A stretch of DNA of 64,000 nucleotides from Chlorogloeopsis sp. ULAP01 (GTDB taxonomy: Bacteria; Cyanobacteriota; Cyanobacteriia; Cyanobacteriales; Nostocaceae), in assembly GCF_030381805.1 (NCBI RefSeq), contig NZ_JAUDRH010000007.1, positions 124,001-188,000 on the forward strand, given 5' to 3'. Of this stretch, positions 24,428 through 33,891 are shown piece after piece (the stretch's first letter is position 1; each line of letters starts with the position of its first letter). A program made the translations under genes and the position numbers. Under the pieces are notes generated by a model. The model was not told the origin of the DNA. It did no database searches and was given only the letters and a program-made list of their open reading frames with translations.

Positions 24428-27046
24428 TTAAGTGGTTAACAACTCAACGGGTAAACGCTTGAAAGCAAGGCGTTCGTTTTCGACATCGACAAAGATGGTG
24501 TCGCCGTCGTTGAATTCGCCACGTAATATAGCTTTAGCGATCGGAGTTTCTAATTCCCTTTGAATCGCTCGCTTCAAGGGACGTGCTCCAAATACAGGGT
24601 CGTATCCTACTTCGGATAAAAAGTCAAGTGCAGTATCCGAGAGCTTGAGAGACATTTTGCGATCGCCCAATCTTTGCTGCAATCGGTTGACTTGCAGTTG
24701 GACAATTTTGCGCAATTCCTGTTTCTGCAAACCGTGGAAGATAATGATTTCATCAACGCGGTTGAGAAACTCTGGACGGAAACTATTTCGCATGGCTTCC
24801 ATCACCCGATGGCGCATTTCATCGTAGCGGGAGTCATCTCCTGCTAAATCGAGGATGAACTGCGAACCGATATTGCTAGTCATAATAATGATCGTATTCT
24901 TAAAGTCTACGGTATGACCTTGAGCATCGGTAACGCGTCCGTCATCGAGAATTTGCAACAAGATATTGAAGACATCCGGATGTGCTTTTTCGATTTCGTC
25001 GAAGAGAACTACTGCGTAGGGACGACGGCGAATCGCTTCGGTTAATTGTCCGCCTTCTTCGTAACCTACGTATCCTGGAGGCGCACCAATCAGCCTGGAG
25101 ACTGCGTGTTTCTCCATATACTCGGACATATCAATCCGCACCATTGCCTCTTCGGTGTCAAATAGATAGGCAGCCAACGCTTTTCCTAACTCAGTTTTAC
25201 CAACACCCGTGGGGCCGAGGAAAATAAAGCTAGCGATGGGACGATTGGGATCTGCTAAACCAGCACGAGAGCGCTGAATGGCATCGGCAACGGCTGTGAC
25301 TGCTTCATCTTGCCCAATCACGCGTTGGTGCAGTTCATCTTCTAAGTGCAACAGTTTTTCTTTCTCAGATTCGACTAGCTTACTGATGGGAATACCCGTC
25401 CACTTAGAAATTACTTCCGCAATGTCAGATTCGGTGACTTCTTCGCGCAACAGTGATTTGCCACTACGTTGAGTTTGTGTTAATTCACTTTCTGCTGCTT
25501 CTAATTTACGGTGCAAATCGGTTAACTTACCGTATTTCAACTCAGCCGCACGGTTGAGATCGTAGTTGCGTTCCGCTTGCTGAATCTCTAAATTCACACG
25601 ATCAATTTCTTCTTTTACAGACTGAATTTTGGTGATAATGTCTTTTTCAGACTGCCATTGAGCATTTAACGCCCTTTGTTCTTCTTTTAAGTCTGCCAGT
25701 TCTTTTTCTAATTTTTCCAAACGTTCCCTGGAGGCAGCATTGCTTTCTTTTTGCAGCGACAGCCTTTCCATTTCTAATTGCAGAATCTTGCGATCAATTT
25801 CGTCAAGTTCTTCTGGTTTAGAAGTAATCTCCATTTTCAGTCTGGCTGCGGCTTCGTCTACCAAGTCAATGGCTTTGTCTGGCAAGAAGCGATCGCTAAT
25901 ATATCGACTCGACAATGTCGCGGCTGCAACCAAGGCACTATCAGAAATTTTCACCCCGTGGTGAAGTTCGTAGCGCTCTTTCAACCCGCGCAGAATCGAA
26001 ATTGTATCTTCTACAGTAGGTTGATCTACATAAACTTGTTGAAAGCGTCGCTCTAAAGCAGCATCTTTTTCAATATACTTGCGATATTCATCTAACGTTG
26101 TCGCACCAATACAGCGCAATTCACCCCGCGCCAACATTGGTTTGAGCAAGTTGCTGGCATCCATTGCCCCTTGGGTAGCACCTGCACCAACAACTGTGTG
26201 AATTTCATCAATAAACAAAATTATATTGCCACCAGATTCGGTGACTTCTTTGAGGACGGCTTTGAGACGTTCTTCAAATTCACCTCGGAATTTTGCCCCC
26301 GCAATCAAAGCACCCATATCCAAAGCCATCAGCTTGCGATCTTTGAGCGACTGGGGTACATCACCAGCAACGATGCGCTGTGCTAAACCTTCCACGATCG
26401 CAGTCTTACCCACGCCCGGTTCCCCGATCAATACGGGGTTATTCTTGGTACGGCGAGAGAGAATTTGAATAGTACGGCGAATTTCATCATCGCGTCCGAT
26501 CACCGGATCGAGTTTACCTTGACGTGCTGCCTCGGTGAGATCGCGCCCATATTTCTCCAGTGCTTGGTATTTGCCTTCTGGATTTTGATCGGTCACTTTC
26601 TGGCTCCCCCGAACTTGTTTAATAATATCTTTTAGTTTTCTTTCGTCTAATCCAAATTCTTGAAATAGACTTTTGCCAAAGCGATCGTCTTTGGCGTAAG
26701 CAAGTAATAAGTGTTCTATTGAGATATACTCGTCACCAAACTCTTTGCGATAGGTATCAGATCGATCTAAAAGTGTATCTAAACTCCGTCCTAAGTATAC
26801 AGAACTGCTGCTACCAGATACTTTTGGTTGACGTTGGATAAATTGATCGGTGCGATCACGCAGCTTTTGAACGTTGACACCTGCTTTGTTAAAAATCGGG
26901 CTGGCTAAACCTTCTTGATCTAGCAACGCCTTCATCAGGTGTTCGCTTTCGATCTGCTGCTGTTGATATTGTTTGGCAATTTCAGGAGTATGCGCGATCG
27001 CTTCCCAAGCTTTTTCTGTAAATTGGTTTGGATTGGTTGGTTGCAT
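24428..27046 (-). CDS. clpB: ATP-dependent disaggregase ClpB
   Basis: The open frame begins further upstream, but MQPTNPNQFTEKAWEAIAHT, from the ATG at 27046, is the usual ClpB start, giving 872 residues. Domains are an N-terminal double Clp repeat (1-150), AAA-1 with Walker A GEPGVGKTA and Walker B IILFIDEIHTVVG, a long coiled-coil M domain (about 400-525), AAA-2 with GPTGVGKTE and VVLFDEIEKAHPD, and a C-terminal D2-small domain. It rescues aggregated proteins with DnaK. Cyanobacteria often have two ClpB proteins; which type this is was not determined. No CIRCE element (TTAGCACTC) was seen upstream. Confidence 0.95.
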   Translation of the reverse strand: MQPTNPNQFTEKAWEAIAHTPEIAKQYQQQQIESEHLMKALLDQEGLASPIFNKAGVNVQKLRDRTDQFIQRQPKVSGSSSSVYLGRSLDTLLDRSDTYRKEFGDEYISIEHLLLAYAKDDRFGKSLFQEFGLDERKLKDIIKQVRGSQKVTDQNPEGKYQALEKYGRDLTEAARQGKLDPVIGRDDEIRRTIQILSRRTKNNPVLIGEPGVGKTAIVEGLAQRIVAGDVPQSLKDRKLMALDMGALIAGAKFRGEFEERLKAVLKEVTESGGNIILFIDEIHTVVGAGATQGAMDASNLLKPMLARGELRCIGATTLDEYRKYIEKDAALERRFQQVYVDQPTVEDTISILRGLKERYELHHGVKISDSALVAAATLSSRYISDRFLPDKAIDLVDEAAARLKMEITSKPEELDEIDRKILQLEMERLSLQKESNAASRERLEKLEKELADLKEEQRALNAQWQSEKDIITKIQSVKEEIDRVNLEIQQAERNYDLNRAAELKYGKLTDLHRKLEAAESELTQTQRSGKSLLREEVTESDIAEVISKWTGIPISKLVESEKEKLLHLEDELHQRVIGQDEAVTAVADAIQRSRAGLADPNRPIASFIFLGPTGVGKTELGKALAAYLFDTEEAMVRIDMSEYMEKHAVSRLIGAPPGYVGYEEGGQLTEAIRRRPYAVVLFDEIEKAHPDVFNILLQILDDGRVTDAQGHTVDFKNTIIIMTSNIGSQFILDLAGDDSRYDEMRHRVMEAMRNSFRPEFLNRVDEIIIFHGLQKQELRKIVQLQVNRLQQRLGDRKMSLKLSDTALDFLSEVGYDPVFGARPLKRAIQRELETPIAKAILRGEFNDGDTIFVDVENERLAFKRLPVELLTT

Positions 27047-27502
27047 AGGCTTTTCGAGGAACGAACAACAAAACGCGCACAAAATAAGTTTTGTTCTTAT
27101 AAAGTCATTGTAAAAAGAAGCGAGCATCTAGCTGGATCGGTCTTCACGTCTTTCTAAAGTAGTATTACCGTCTGAGAAGAGGACAAGGGGATGCGGGGAC
27201 GCAGAGACACACATAGCAGTAATTCATGTTTGCTATCCAACCAGTGGTAAAGGTGTTGTCCTAATTGGATGAGTGCGGATGGGCGATCGCTTTTTTGCTG
27301 ATAGTAATTTTGCTCACATAAATTAAATGGCTTGATTCAGTAAATCCCACTATTTCATCTTCTAGTGTAATCACTTAATTCTGAAATTTTTAACTATGTA
27401 ATCATTCCAAGGCATTGTTTTACCTATTGCACAGCGAGTTACGATGATTTTAGGTAAAGTAGCAAATGCGAAATGATAGACAGTATAAAACTTTGACTAC
27501 AA
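27047..27502. other. Spacer between clpB and the TIGR02450-type gene
   Basis: A 456-bp divergent promoter region. It contains a short member of the dispersed repeat family (GAGAAGAGGACAAGGGG at 27173-27189, then GCGGGGACGCAGAGACAC). No gene, CIRCE element or other clear motif was recognised. Confidence 0.4.
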
Positions 27503-27781
27503 ATGACTAAAAAACCAAAATTTCCTTACTTAGTTGGTTCTAAATGGACAGCCCAAAAAAAAGTCGATGGTTGGCGACACTTCCAAGTTGTCAACCGTAA
27601 AAATCAGGGTAAATGGGTATATGCCGAAATGGTAGCTTCTTGTGACTCCAATGTCCGCTTTTGGATCAACGCTAAATTATTGCAAGATAGTTCCCAATGG
27701 CACCCCGGCTGGCAATCATTGCAAGAAATCGAGGCAATAGAAGGAGAGGTTTCGCGATCGCCCTGCTCGTCATCAAGCTAA
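27503..27781 (+). CDS. Tryptophan-rich TIGR02450-type conserved protein
   Basis: The product is 92 residues. PYLVGSKWTAQKKVDGWRHF, then VNRKNQGKWVYAEMVASCDSN and FWINAKLLQDSSQWHPGWQS match the pattern of a small bacterial family annotated TIGR02450, with a conserved SKWTA motif and a terminal W-x-x-G-W. The function is unknown. The last 10 residues (SRSPCSSSS) come from a HIP1 octamer and adjacent sequence and may be a lineage-specific tail. It is soluble, with no signal peptide. Confidence 0.75.
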   Translation: MTKKPKFPYLVGSKWTAQKKVDGWRHFQVVNRKNQGKWVYAEMVASCDSNVRFWINAKLLQDSSQWHPGWQSLQEIEAIEGEVSRSPCSSSS

Positions 27782-27896
27782 TTTTGCGAAAATTAAGTCA
27801 GTTTTTTTAAATGTAATAATTTTTTATATCTTTTTGAAAATAAGGCAGACGGCAGACGGTAGCCCCGATGAAACAAGTTTCACCGCCAGACATGAA

Positions 27897-27960
27897 AAAC
27901 CTCACCCCTGCCCCTCTCCTTGGTAAGGAGAGGGGTGTCCGACACGACGGGGTGAGGTAA
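27897..27960. repeat. CCTCACCCC...GGGGTGAGG repeat with inner hairpin
   Basis: Outer arms ACCTCACCCC and GGGGTGAGGT enclose an inner hairpin CCCCTCTCCTT/AAGGAGAGGGG. The inner arm resembles the CTCCCC repeats at about 38197-38230 and 42945-42970. Confidence 0.7.
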
Positions 27961-28063
27961 CTTTCAAGGCAGAAGGGGTAATTTGATGACGAGCTTTTAG
28001 GCTGTTGCCCCTGGGGGAGTAGCTTGAAAAGGCTACAGGGAGCTAGTGCGCCTTTGCCCTGCA

Positions 28064-28103
28064 AGATCCCCGACTTCTTAGAGAAGTCGGGGATCTGTTT
28101 TTT
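28064..28103 (+). terminator. Strong hairpin with T run (AGATCCCCGACTTCT type)
   Basis: AGATCCCCGACTTCT (28064-28078) and AGAAGTCGGGGATCT (28082-28096) form a perfect 15-bp stem with a 3-nt loop, followed by GTTTTTTG. It can terminate transcription from the TIGR02450-type gene. The sequence is a dispersed repeat; a decayed relative lies at 62005-62037. Confidence 0.75.
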
Positions 28104-28438
28104 GTGACTTTTACCATAATTCTTTTGATTCTAAGCATATATTTCATAAGGTTTTCAGTTATTTGTATTTTGTAACTAATTTACATTATTTAATTATATA
28201 AATTTATTAATTTAGATTTTAAAGAGCACTGGAAGCATTTGGAATTCCTATAATTAAAAAATCAATTAATTTCAAAATATTTAGCTTGATAGCGACCTAA
28301 TAGACTTTAACCACCCCTTTATTTTCAGTTTTATTTGGACAATAATGGCACTCGAAGACCTCACACATCGTCATCCAAGGCGGTGCTGCAAGTGTTTGAG
28401 CCAAGAGTTTGATAAAAAAACGATAAGAGGCAAAAACA

Positions 28439-29305
28439 GTGAAATTAGCAGTTTACGGAAAGGGCGGTATCGGTAAATCTACAACAAGCTGTAATATATC
28501 TGTGGCTCTAGCCAAGCGCGGCAAGAAAGTGCTGCAAATTGGTTGCGATCCAAAACACGACAGCACCTTCACCCTGACTGGCTTTTTGATTCCGACTATT
28601 ATCGATACCCTTCAGGAAAAGGATTACCATTACGAAGATATCTGGCCAGAAGATGTAATCTATAAAGGTTATGGTGGAGTAGATTGCGTAGAAGCTGGTG
28701 GGCCTCCTGCTGGTGCGGGATGCGGTGGCTACGTAGTAGGCGAGACGGTAAAATTACTTAAAGAGCTTAATGCTTTTGATGAGTACGATGTAATTTTATT
28801 TGACGTTTTGGGCGATGTGGTTTGCGGTGGTTTTGCCGCTCCTCTCAACTATGCTGACTACTGCATGATTGTTACTGACAACGGCTTTGATGCTTTATTC
28901 GCTGCTAATCGGATTGCCGCTTCTGTACGCGAAAAAGCACGGACTCACCCTTTGCGTTTGGCTGGCTTAATTGGCAATCGTACTTCTAAGCGCGATTTGA
29001 TTGACAAGTATGTGGAATCAGTACCAATGCCAGTATTAGAAGTCTTGCCTTTGATTGAAGATATTCGTGTTTCTCGTGTCAAAGGTAAAACTTTATTTGA
29101 AATGGCAGAGCATGAACCATCTTTAAATTACGTTTGCGATTATTACTTAAATATTGCTGATCAACTACTGGCAATGCCAGAGGGTGTCGTTCCGAAAGAC
29201 GCCCAGGATCGGGAATTGTTCTCTTTGTTATCTGATTTTTACTTAAATCCGAATAAACCACAGGTTCCTAATCCGGAAGAGGAATTAGACTTGATGATTG
29301 TATGA
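28439..29305 (+). CDS. chlL: Light-independent protochlorophyllide reductase, subunit L
   Basis: The product is 288 residues from a GTG start, preceded by AGAGG. It is a NifH-like iron protein: Walker A GKGGIGKSTT, LQIGCDPKHDSTF, the first 4Fe-4S Cys in AGCGGYVVGE and the second in GDVVCGGFAAPL. As a dimer it passes ATP-driven electrons to the ChlN-ChlB complex, which reduces ring D of protochlorophyllide in the dark. It is oxygen-sensitive. It leads the operon with the DUF5331-type gene (30 bp downstream) and chlN; chlB is not in this window. Confidence 0.97.
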   Translation: MKLAVYGKGGIGKSTTSCNISVALAKRGKKVLQIGCDPKHDSTFTLTGFLIPTIIDTLQEKDYHYEDIWPEDVIYKGYGGVDCVEAGGPPAGAGCGGYVVGETVKLLKELNAFDEYDVILFDVLGDVVCGGFAAPLNYADYCMIVTDNGFDALFAANRIAASVREKARTHPLRLAGLIGNRTSKRDLIDKYVESVPMPVLEVLPLIEDIRVSRVKGKTLFEMAEHEPSLNYVCDYYLNIADQLLAMPEGVVPKDAQDRELFSLLSDFYLNPNKPQVPNPEEELDLMIV

Positions 29306-29335
29306 ATCATTTTTTTTCTCAGGATGAGGGACAAC

Positions 29336-30145
29336 ATGGCCTTTTTTTACAGCTTTACAGAGTCATTAAAGCAGAAGTGGTTGCATTTTTTTCAGGTCAA
29401 TCGTGATTGGATCAAGCTTCACATGGAGGTTGAATCAGTTTATACACCGGATGGCGGAAAGCGACCACCTTCTTACCTCATCTTGGGAGTAGCTAACGCC
29501 CTAGAACCAAAACTAGCGCAATTAATGCTACCCTTTTCCAGACTGAATCCTGATGCTGATACTCTCATTGAGGTGCTGGGTTTAAATTTCGATCCAGACT
29601 ATGCCCTCGGTAACTGCCTGATACCCAAATCACAAAGCTCGGAAGATGGGGATGAGTCAGCAGTATGTTTGGAAGAAAAACTCCATGATGAAACACTGAC
29701 GATTCCTCAGATTAATGGTTTTGGCAACGGTGCGATCGCTCAAGAGATGGGAATAACTGATAACCATGAACAAAACCAGATGGGTAGCGATGAAACTGTG
29801 CGAGATCAACTCAGAGCCGTGGCAGTTGCAACCTTGAATGGATTAGACGAAAATTTCTCATTTCCAGAGCAGCAACCTAAAAATGAGTCCCCAGAGCTAA
29901 TGCAAAGCGATGAGGAAGATGAATTTGGTGATATTTCTTTTGATGAATTAAATGAAATAGGCAACCAAATTTCGGCTACCGTTGCACCAGAAAAGGATGA
30001 TTTTACCGAAGTTTTGTCAGATGTTTGGGGTGACGAAACAGCACAACTTCAGGGTGAAAGCAATACTGATATTTTTGTAGGGGAAGAACTGACAAATAGC
30101 ACTTTTGATGACTCGGAAATTGCCCGTCTCTTCCCCAAAGCGTGA
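29336..30145 (+). CDS. DUF5331-type protein in the chlL-chlN operon
   Basis: GAGGG at 29326-29330 fits the ATG at 29336 better than that at 29324, giving 269 residues starting MAFFYSFTESLKQKWLHFFQ. The N-terminal 95 residues are the conserved part (LKQKWLHFFQVNRDWIKLHM, then PDGGKRPPSYLILGVANAL). The remaining 170 residues are acidic, low in conservation and probably disordered (SDEEDEFGDISFDELNEI). The family is typically encoded between chlL and chlN in cyanobacteria. A role in the enzyme's assembly or regulation is plausible from the position but not shown here. Confidence 0.8.
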   Translation: MAFFYSFTESLKQKWLHFFQVNRDWIKLHMEVESVYTPDGGKRPPSYLILGVANALEPKLAQLMLPFSRLNPDADTLIEVLGLNFDPDYALGNCLIPKSQSSEDGDESAVCLEEKLHDETLTIPQINGFGNGAIAQEMGITDNHEQNQMGSDETVRDQLRAVAVATLNGLDENFSFPEQQPKNESPELMQSDEEDEFGDISFDELNEIGNQISATVAPEKDDFTEVLSDVWGDETAQLQGESNTDIFVGEELTNSTFDDSEIARLFPKA

Positions 30146-30213
30146 GTTGGCTAGTAGCTAATAGCTATTAGCTATTAGCTATGCCTTAAAAATCAAGGGG
30201 AGAATATAAAAAA

Positions 30214-31614
30214 ATGACTGTAGCTCAACCAGAAGCTTTAAATTTTGAATGTGAAACCGGTAATTATCATACTTTTTGCCCAATCAGCTGTGTAGCGTGG
30301 TTATACCAAAAAATAGAAGATAGTTTCTTTTTAGTGATTGGTACCAAGACTTGTGGCTACTTCCTGCAAAATGCGATGGGGGTAATGATTTTTGCGGAAC
30401 CGCGTTATGCAATGGCAGAGTTAGAAGAAGGAGATATTTCAGCACAGCTCAACGATTATGAAGAACTAAAGCGGCTGTGCTTGCAGATAAAACGCGATCG
30501 CAATCCCAGCGTTATTGTTTGGATTGGCACCTGCACTACCGAAATTATCAAAATGGATTTGGAAGGCTTGGCACCAAAGCTAGAATCTGAAATTGGTATT
30601 CCCATTGTTGTAGCTCGTGCCAACGGCTTAGACTACGCCTTCACTCAAGGAGAAGACACGGTGTTAGCCGCGATGGCTGCCCGTTGTCCTAATCAGGCTC
30701 CTGTGGTAGAAACTGAAAAGAATGAGCGTAACGCTATTCAAAAGCTGCTCAACTTTGGTAAGAAAAAAGAAGAAGTTGCTGAAGAAGAGGCTGAATATGT
30801 TAATCACCCGCCTCTGGTTTTATTTGGTTCTCTCCCCGATCCTGTGGTTACTCAGTTAACCTTAGAACTGAAGAAACAAGGCATTAAAGTTTCTGGCTGG
30901 CTACCCGCCAAGCGCTTTACAGAACTACCTGTGATTGAAGAAGGGTATTATGTTGCTGGTGTTAATCCCTTCCTCAGCCGTACTGCTACTACTCTAATGC
31001 GCCGTCGTAAGTGTAAACTGATTGGTGCACCCTTCCCGATCGGGCCTGATGGTACTCGTGCTTGGATTGAGAAAATCTGTTCGGTATTTGGTATTACTCC
31101 CAAAGGGCTTGAAGAACGCGAGGCTCAAATTTGGCAAAATCTGGAAGAGTATATTAAATTAATTCGCGGCAAGTCAGTCTTTTTTATGGGCGATAACTTG
31201 TTAGAAGTTTCTCTAGCGCGTTTCTTGATTCGCTGCGGCATGATAGTTCAAGAAATTGGTATTCCCTACATGGATAAACGCTACCAAGCTGCTGAGTTAG
31301 CTTTGTTAGAGAAGACTTGCCAAGAAATGGGCGCACCAATACCAAAAATTATCGAAAAGCCAGACAACTATAACCAAATCCAACGTATCTATGAGTTGCA
31401 GCCTGATTTGGTAATTACTGGTATGGCTCATGCTAATCCATTGGAAGCACGTGGTATAAATACAAAATGGTCTGTAGAATTCACCTTTGCTCAAATTCAC
31501 GGCTTTACCAATGCCCGTGACATTTTAGAATTAGTAACTCGTCCTCTGCGTCGTAATCATAATTTAAAAGATTTGGGTTGGGAAAAATTGGTTAAAGAAG
31601 AAGCCAAGATTTAA
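30214..31614 (+). CDS. chlN: Light-independent protochlorophyllide reductase, subunit N
   Basis: The product is 466 residues and related to NifD. It begins MTVAQPEALNFECETGNYHT, with cluster-binding Cys residues in FCPISCVAWLYQ and in GTKTCGYFLQ; a further conserved segment is IVWIGTCTTEIIKMDLEG. AAGGGGAG precedes the ATG by about 10 nt. With ChlB it forms the catalytic heterotetramer that receives electrons from ChlL. A charged insert (KKKEEVAEEEAE) occurs near residue 190. The intergenic region before it contains TAGCTATTAGCTATTAGC (about 30162-30179), a short tandem repeat. Confidence 0.96.
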   Translation: MTVAQPEALNFECETGNYHTFCPISCVAWLYQKIEDSFFLVIGTKTCGYFLQNAMGVMIFAEPRYAMAELEEGDISAQLNDYEELKRLCLQIKRDRNPSVIVWIGTCTTEIIKMDLEGLAPKLESEIGIPIVVARANGLDYAFTQGEDTVLAAMAARCPNQAPVVETEKNERNAIQKLLNFGKKKEEVAEEEAEYVNHPPLVLFGSLPDPVVTQLTLELKKQGIKVSGWLPAKRFTELPVIEEGYYVAGVNPFLSRTATTLMRRRKCKLIGAPFPIGPDGTRAWIEKICSVFGITPKGLEEREAQIWQNLEEYIKLIRGKSVFFMGDNLLEVSLARFLIRCGMIVQEIGIPYMDKRYQAAELALLEKTCQEMGAPIPKIIEKPDNYNQIQRIYELQPDLVITGMAHANPLEARGINTKWSVEFTFAQIHGFTNARDILELVTRPLRRNHNLKDLGWEKLVKEEAKI

Positions 31615-31683
31615 GCATTTGTTTTTCTACTCTTTGGTGAATATTTAATTTGTTTGTCTAGAGATTGGGTAAATATTTATGAG

Positions 31684-31712
31684 AGCGATTGCGTGGATGC
31701 GATCGCTTTTTT
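31684..31712 (+). terminator. Terminator of the chl operon
   Basis: AGCGATTGCG (31684-31693) and TGCGATCGCT (31698-31707) form a 10-bp stem with two G-T wobbles and a 4-nt loop, followed by TTTTT. It is 70 bp beyond the chlN stop. Confidence 0.7.
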
Positions 31713-31910
31713 ATTTAAGCTGCGTTTCTGTCGGAGAATTATGTTAATCTCACCACCAATGGCGAGCAGACATTCACACAAATCACAGCAAAAACTACAG
31801 TTCAGTTTATTAATAAAAATTTCAAGAGAACAACTAACAATAAACCTATACTAAATTTTATTTTGATGATTTTAATACCAATTTGAAAAAAGAATGCGAC
31901 AAATAGACAT

Positions 31911-31940
31911 TGTAGAGACGTGCCATGGTAAATCTCTACA
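31911..31940. repeat. Degenerate copy of the GTGCCATGGCAC palindrome
   Basis: TGTAGAGACGTGCCATGG followed by TAAATCTCTACA. The outer arms TGTAGAGA/TCTCTACA still pair, but the right inner arm has decayed. A perfect relative is at 33830-33859. Confidence 0.65.
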
Positions 31941-32047
31941 TCAGGATGTGTTGCAAACATTTTTGAATTGGTAGAATTTTACTACCTTAATGTATAAGAT
32001 AGGTTCATTTTGAGTGTTCCTATAGGGAGTTATCCAAATGTAATTCA

Positions 32048-32341
32048 TCATGACTCTTCAACTAATGTCATCAAACGTTCTAAAGATTGTGTCAGTTGGC
32101 TGAGTTTTTGCAGTGAATTATCTTGGATTTCAGCAAGAGTTTGTACTGCATCGCACAATGCCAAAATTTGGTAGCCTTGTTGCTGTACTTGTTTTCCCTG
32201 TTCTTCAACTTGAGTGCTGAGATTATCCACTCTATACGCCAGACGCTCAATCGTCTCAGTCGTTGAGAGCACTGCTTCTCCAATCTGCTCAACGATTGAT
32301 TCTAGGCGATTTAATTTTACTTCCACATCTGCTACAACCAT
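32048..32341 (-). CDS. Small coiled-coil protein
   Basis: The product is 97 residues, with GAGGAG 8 nt before the ATG. It is nearly all heptad-like: VKLNRLESIVEQIGEAVLST, then RLAYRVDNLSTQVEEQGKQV and LQKLSQLTQSLERLMTLVEE, with leucine or valine at a/d positions. It has no signal peptide or membrane segment, so it probably forms cytoplasmic dimers or trimers. It resembles small coiled-coil proteins of unknown function common in cyanobacteria. No partner gene is adjacent. Confidence 0.7.
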   Translation of the reverse strand: MVVADVEVKLNRLESIVEQIGEAVLSTTETIERLAYRVDNLSTQVEEQGKQVQQQGYQILALCDAVQTLAEIQDNSLQKLSQLTQSLERLMTLVEES

Positions 32342-32969
32342 TTTTTAACTCCTCAATGTTGAGATAGAATGCCAGCAAAGTTTTCACTTAGTTTTTATAT
32401 ATTTTGAACTATTGAATACAGACAGTACTGTATACAAAATTTTTGAATTTATTTTAAATTTGTGACGGTATTAGTTTAGATTCAGTGGTACTTCTACATA
32501 GTAGTCTTCGTAGTATAAAAATTACTGACTAAGGTGGAAGATATTTAGTTACGATAGTTTCCTTTAACAAAAGAAAACTACTGAATTATATACATCGACT
32601 AAAATTAAGCCCAGTAAACAAAAAAGTCGCTTGAGCAAAGTATGTCCTTGCGATCACTCCTGGTAATTAGGAAATGATCTGCTATTAATAAATAACTAAG
32701 ATAATCGTTAAATCTTCAAATACGCAATGTTTTAGTGGCAAAATATAACACAACTAACCCAAGTATCCATATAGAGAATAAATTTTCATCATCCTTAAGG
32801 GATATTCCGTTACTTTATCCGAATTTTATGAAAAATGATGAATTTACTGAACTTTGATGAAGATTCAGTGAATATACGGTGGTAATTGTGTGTTTTAGCA
32901 ATTAACGAGTTTATATTCTTAGGTGAAGCTTTGTAAAAATAAATTATTAGCTCAACATTCGGCTTGACA
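32342..32969. other. AT-rich divergent spacer
   Basis: About 630 bp between the coiled-coil gene (minus) and the sugar-transferase gene (plus). Apart from the ribosome-binding site of the former and a small palindrome CTCAATGTTGAG just upstream of it, nothing was recognised. Confidence 0.35.
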
Positions 32970-33656
32970 ATGTACCAATTACCATTCACAACCGTTGTTG
33001 AAAATGCAACTTCCAATGCTAGCAATACTAGAAAATTAGAATTAGCAGTTCATCCCTCGGTTAACTCCAAATTTAAACGTTATTTAGATATAGTAGGAAG
33101 CTTAATAGGACTTATAGTTCTAGCAATCTTATTTATACCGATCGCGATCGCTATTAAAATTGATAGTCCAGGCCCTATATTTTTCACACAAGAGCGTTAC
33201 GGACTGCAAGGGCGTCCATTTCGTATTCGTAAATTCCGTTCTATGGTAACTGATGCCGAACGGTTGAAGTCTCTAGTAAGCAACGAAGCAAACGGACTGA
33301 TTTTCAAGAACAAGAATGACTTTCGTGTTACAAAAGTAGGGCGGTTTTTGCGGAGTACGAGTTTAGACGAACTGCCTCAGTTTTGGAACGTTCTAGTCGG
33401 TGAAATGAGTTTAGTAGGAACACGCCCACCGACAGCAGATGAAGTGATTCACTACAACCAGCGTCACTGGCAGCGTTTAAACGTCAAACCTGGGTTAACA
33501 GGTGAATGGCAAGTGAGCGGACGTTCCCGTGTGAAGGATTTTGAGCAAATAGTTGACTTAGACTTGCAGTACCAAAAAAAGTGGTATCCATTATATGACA
33601 TTCTAGTGGTTGCCAAAACCTTCTATGTAATTTTTGGTAGAATTGGAGCTTTTTAA
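32970..33656 (+). CDS. Undecaprenyl-phosphate sugar transferase, short form
   Basis: The ATG at 32970 is taken (a TTG lies two codons upstream), giving 228 residues. It is the bacterial sugar transferase (PF02397) catalytic region alone: a single re-entrant hydrophobic helix (VGSLIGLIVLAILFIPIAIA), then the hallmark IDSPGPIFFTQERYG, FRIRKFRSM, LDELPQFWNVLVGEMSLVGT, RP and PGLTGEWQVSGRS. Such enzymes start exopolysaccharide repeat units by moving a sugar phosphate to undecaprenyl phosphate. It lacks the N-terminal four-helix part of the WcaJ type. It is isolated from other polysaccharide genes except galE 3 kb away. Confidence 0.9.
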   Translation: MYQLPFTTVVENATSNASNTRKLELAVHPSVNSKFKRYLDIVGSLIGLIVLAILFIPIAIAIKIDSPGPIFFTQERYGLQGRPFRIRKFRSMVTDAERLKSLVSNEANGLIFKNKNDFRVTKVGRFLRSTSLDELPQFWNVLVGEMSLVGTRPPTADEVIHYNQRHWQRLNVKPGLTGEWQVSGRSRVKDFEQIVDLDLQYQKKWYPLYDILVVAKTFYVIFGRIGAF

Positions 33657-33754
33657 AAGAGCTACCAAGTAATCATCCATTACATCCTCACGTGAGTGTA
33701 ACACCGAAAGAACTAAGTGGAACAACTAGATTACGCTTAAAACGCGCCTTGTAA

Positions 33755-33795
33755 GAACTCCGGCTGATCTGAAGAAACCGGGGTTCTTTGTTTTT
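33755..33795 (+). terminator. Terminator after the sugar transferase gene
   Basis: GAACTCCGG (33755-33763) pairs with CCGGGGTTC (33778-33786), 9 bp with one wobble, and TTTGTTTTT follows. The arm belongs to a GAACCCCGG-type dispersed repeat. Confidence 0.65.
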
Positions 33796-33829
33796 AGTTA
33801 TGCGATCGCGGCTTACCCTAAGACAAATC

Positions 33830-33859
33830 TGTACAGACGTGCCATGGCACGTCTGTACA
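33830..33859. repeat. Perfect 30-bp palindrome
   Basis: TGTACAGACGTGCCA followed by its exact reverse complement, centred on CCATGG. It sits 33 bp downstream of the ABC transporter gene (minus strand). It is a family member of the decayed copy at 31911-31940. Confidence 0.8.
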
Positions 33860-33891
33860 AAAATCGAAACTCACCCAAGGCAAGTGAAGAT

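Larger units (their letters stand above)
27782..28438. other. Repeat-bearing spacer upstream of chlL
   Basis: The first half carries repeats, including the CTCACCCC element at 27897-27960 and the strong hairpin at 28064-28103. The second half (28104-28438) is AT-rich and should hold the chlL promoter. AGAGG is placed 8-9 nt before the GTG start of chlL. Confidence 0.5.
31615..32047. other. Spacer after chlN
   Basis: It carries the chlN terminator at 31684-31712 and a palindromic repeat at 31911-31940. A 66-codon frame here is not supported by any coding signal. Confidence 0.4.

Noticed and set aside
27047..27170. CIRCE element upstream of clpB
   Set aside because: No TTAGCACTC or GAGTGCTAA arm was found.
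31654..31854. 66-codon frame after chlN
   Set aside because: It overlaps the chlN terminator and shows no coding features.
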